A DNA stretch of 6,971 nucleotides from JBGPBY01 sp041481485 (GTDB lineage: Bacteria > Acidobacteriota > Terriglobia > 20CM-2-55-15). A program made the position numbers and the translations under genes. Shown here one piece after another: positions 5,686-6,971 of the stretch. Within the stretch, counting starts at the first letter, position 1; each line of letters begins with the position of its first letter. The notes under the pieces were generated by a model. The model saw nothing but the letters and a program-made list of their open reading frames with translations. It did no database searches and was not told the origin of the DNA. The stretch covers positions 1 to 6,971 of the forward strand of contig JBGPBY010000396.1 in the NCBI GenBank assembly GCA_041481485.1, given 5' to 3'.

Positions 5686-6822
5686 ATGAGACACAAAAAC
5701 ATTTTTCTCACAGTTGCCGTATCGTTGATTTTTGGGCTGCTGAATGTCCCAGTTTCAAACGCGCAAAATCGCGGTTTGAATCGTTTGACCGGAACGTATC
5801 AGGTGATTAAGTCACGTAGTGACGATCCGGCCGTCATTGCCGATCGGGTGTCACGCAGCCTGACCGGCAGGCAAAGGGATAATCTCCGCACGTCCATCCT
5901 GAACCGGCTTGAAGCCCCGGAATTTCTCACGCTGGACATCCAGGGGCGACTCGTGACCATGGCTTCGTCTGTGCGTACAACGCCGGTCACTTTCGAGGCG
6001 ATTGGGCGGGCGCAATCTGAACCGTCACAGAATGGCAGGATGCAACGCATCAACGCAAATCTCGCCGGCGAGCGACTGGTGGTGAACACCAACGGAGACC
6101 GCTCAATGGATTATCAACTTACATTCGAGGTCATTGACAATGGCAGAAGCCTGCGGGTGACCCGAAGTATTAGTGACGAAAATCTCAGACAACCTATCGT
6201 GGCGCGAAGTATTTATTACAAGAGTTCGGATCGTCCGGATTGGAATTTCCGATACGCCGATGTGAACTCTCCTCGCGTTCAAAGGCGCAATCTCGATGTC
6301 CCCGACGGAACTCTTTTGACTGCGACATTGAACGATGATCTTTCAACACGCCAGGCTCGTGAAGGCGACCGGTTTACTCTTACTGTGGAATCACCATATG
6401 AATACCGGGGTGAAAGCATCGAAGGACATATCGTGGCAGCGAATCGTTCCCGTCAGGTTTCGGGACGGGCGGAACTCACCCTGGACTTTGATCGCATCCG
6501 GCTGAAGGATGGACGGTCCGCGGATTTTGACGGAAACATTGAGAGTATCCACGCAGCTAACGGAGAGAATGTACGTGTCGATAGCGAAGGCGTCATTAAA
6601 GCGGACACAAGCCAGACGAATCGCACCGTGACCCGCACGGGGGTGGGTGCAGCGATTGGCGCCGTAATCGGTGCAATCGCCGGCGGAGGTAAAGGTGCTG
6701 CAATCGGCGCGGGAGTCGGTGCAGGCGCCGGCGCCGGTTCGGTATTCATTCAGGGTGCCGACGATCTCGAGCTGGCAAGAGGTTCGGAGATCAGTATTCG
6801 CGTGGCAAATAATTATGACTAG
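5686..6822 (+). CDS. Secreted glycine-zipper protein, unknown function
   Basis: This 378-aa exported protein starts at ATG 5686, with GAGGA (5676-5680) 5 nt upstream. A frame extension to TTG 5581 is rejected because it runs through a hairpin. Residues 1-26 form a Sec signal peptide (MRHKN, then a hydrophobic core, then SNA|QN). Residues 30-180 form a domain beginning LTGTYQV with alternating beta-like segments. Residues 204-288 (VPDGTLLTATLND, EGDRFTLTVE, SGRAELTLDFDRIRL) resemble the 'PAGT-L' beta module found in exported acidobacterial proteins. Residues 319-353 are a glycine zipper (GAAIGAVIGAIAGGGKGAAI and more) that could form a two-pass membrane hairpin. A short beta tail ends with ARGSEISIRV. 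An envelope or outer-membrane structural role is plausible; no catalytic motif is seen. It is the only plus-strand gene here, is probably monocistronic, and its promoter is not clear. Confidence 0.85.
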   Translation: MRHKNIFLTVAVSLIFGLLNVPVSNAQNRGLNRLTGTYQVIKSRSDDPAVIADRVSRSLTGRQRDNLRTSILNRLEAPEFLTLDIQGRLVTMASSVRTTPVTFEAIGRAQSEPSQNGRMQRINANLAGERLVVNTNGDRSMDYQLTFEVIDNGRSLRVTRSISDENLRQPIVARSIYYKSSDRPDWNFRYADVNSPRVQRRNLDVPDGTLLTATLNDDLSTRQAREGDRFTLTVESPYEYRGESIEGHIVAANRSRQVSGRAELTLDFDRIRLKDGRSADFDGNIESIHAANGENVRVDSEGVIKADTSQTNRTVTRTGVGAAIGAVIGAIAGGGKGAAIGAGVGAGAGAGSVFIQGADDLELARGSEISIRVANNYD

Positions 6823-6889
6823 CTGACGTATTCAGCGGCACCAGGCGAATTCGAATCGAGTTGGCTGTAGGAGCAGCAGATCAAGAAAT

Positions 6890-6971
6890 CCCTCTCCCAA
6901 CGGGAGAGGGGGCCGCGCAGCGGCCGGTGAGGGGTACCGCACGTAACAATATTTACGTGCGGTACCCCTCA
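6890..6971. repeat. Cluster of three consecutive hairpins at the window edge
   Basis: Three perfect stems follow one another. CCCTCTCCC/GGGAGAGGG (6890-6898, 6902-6910) has loop AAC. GGCCGC/GCGGCC (6911-6916, 6920-6925) has loop GCA. A 19-bp stem (6928-6946 with 6953-6971) has loop CAATAT. The window stops exactly at the end of the last stem, so the element may continue as a mirror copy. CCCTCTCCC...GGGAGAGGG...GGTGAGGGG motifs are, from memory, dispersed repeats in many bacteria. It may also act as the 3' end of the glycine-zipper transcript, though no U-tract follows. Bases 6823-6889 between stop and repeat show nothing else. Confidence 0.8.

Overview
The window looks like chromosomal DNA of a moderately GC-rich, Gram-negative-type soil or environmental bacterium. 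Acidobacteriota (Solibacter/Bryobacter-like) is the best guess. This rests on a DUF6807/PmoA-like protein, an OYE-type flavin oxidoreductase and a DapA-superfamily protein lying together, on an exported glycine-zipper protein of a style common in that phylum, and on abundant palindromic intergenic repeats. The assignment is inference from remembered family distributions, not from any search.

Positions 1-3631 hold a three-gene cluster on the minus strand, read right to left. A Tat-exported DUF6807 (PmoA-like) protein comes first (body 2671-3495, separate signal-peptide segment 3554-3631), then an old-yellow-enzyme family flavin oxidoreductase (1228-2664), then a dihydrodipicolinate-synthase superfamily aldolase/lyase (112-1059). 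The first two genes are 6 nt apart and probably translationally coupled. The third follows a 168-nt gap that contains a palindromic repeat. A good sigma70-like promoter (3640-3667) fires into the cluster and predicts an almost leaderless transcript. As sequenced, the DUF6807 gene is broken by one extra C in a C6 run between its Tat signal and its mature domain.

Positions 3632-3826 are intergenic. They contain two 32-bp perfect inverted arms built from tandem heptamers. Next is a minus-strand lipoprotein gene of unknown function (3827-5215). A 354-bp stretch (5225-5578) carries no convincing gene but does have one suspiciously long open frame. A strong hairpin (5579-5608) precedes a plus-strand gene for a secreted glycine-zipper protein (5686-6822). 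The window ends inside a cluster of hairpins (6890-6971).

Working idea (inference): the DUF6807, flavin-reductase and DapA-like proteins may form a small catabolic route. An exported protein would handle an extracellular substrate, the flavoenzyme would reduce an enone or enoate intermediate, and the aldolase would cleave or rearrange a keto-acid. The substrate cannot be told from sequence. The lipoprotein and the glycine-zipper protein look like unrelated cell-envelope genes.
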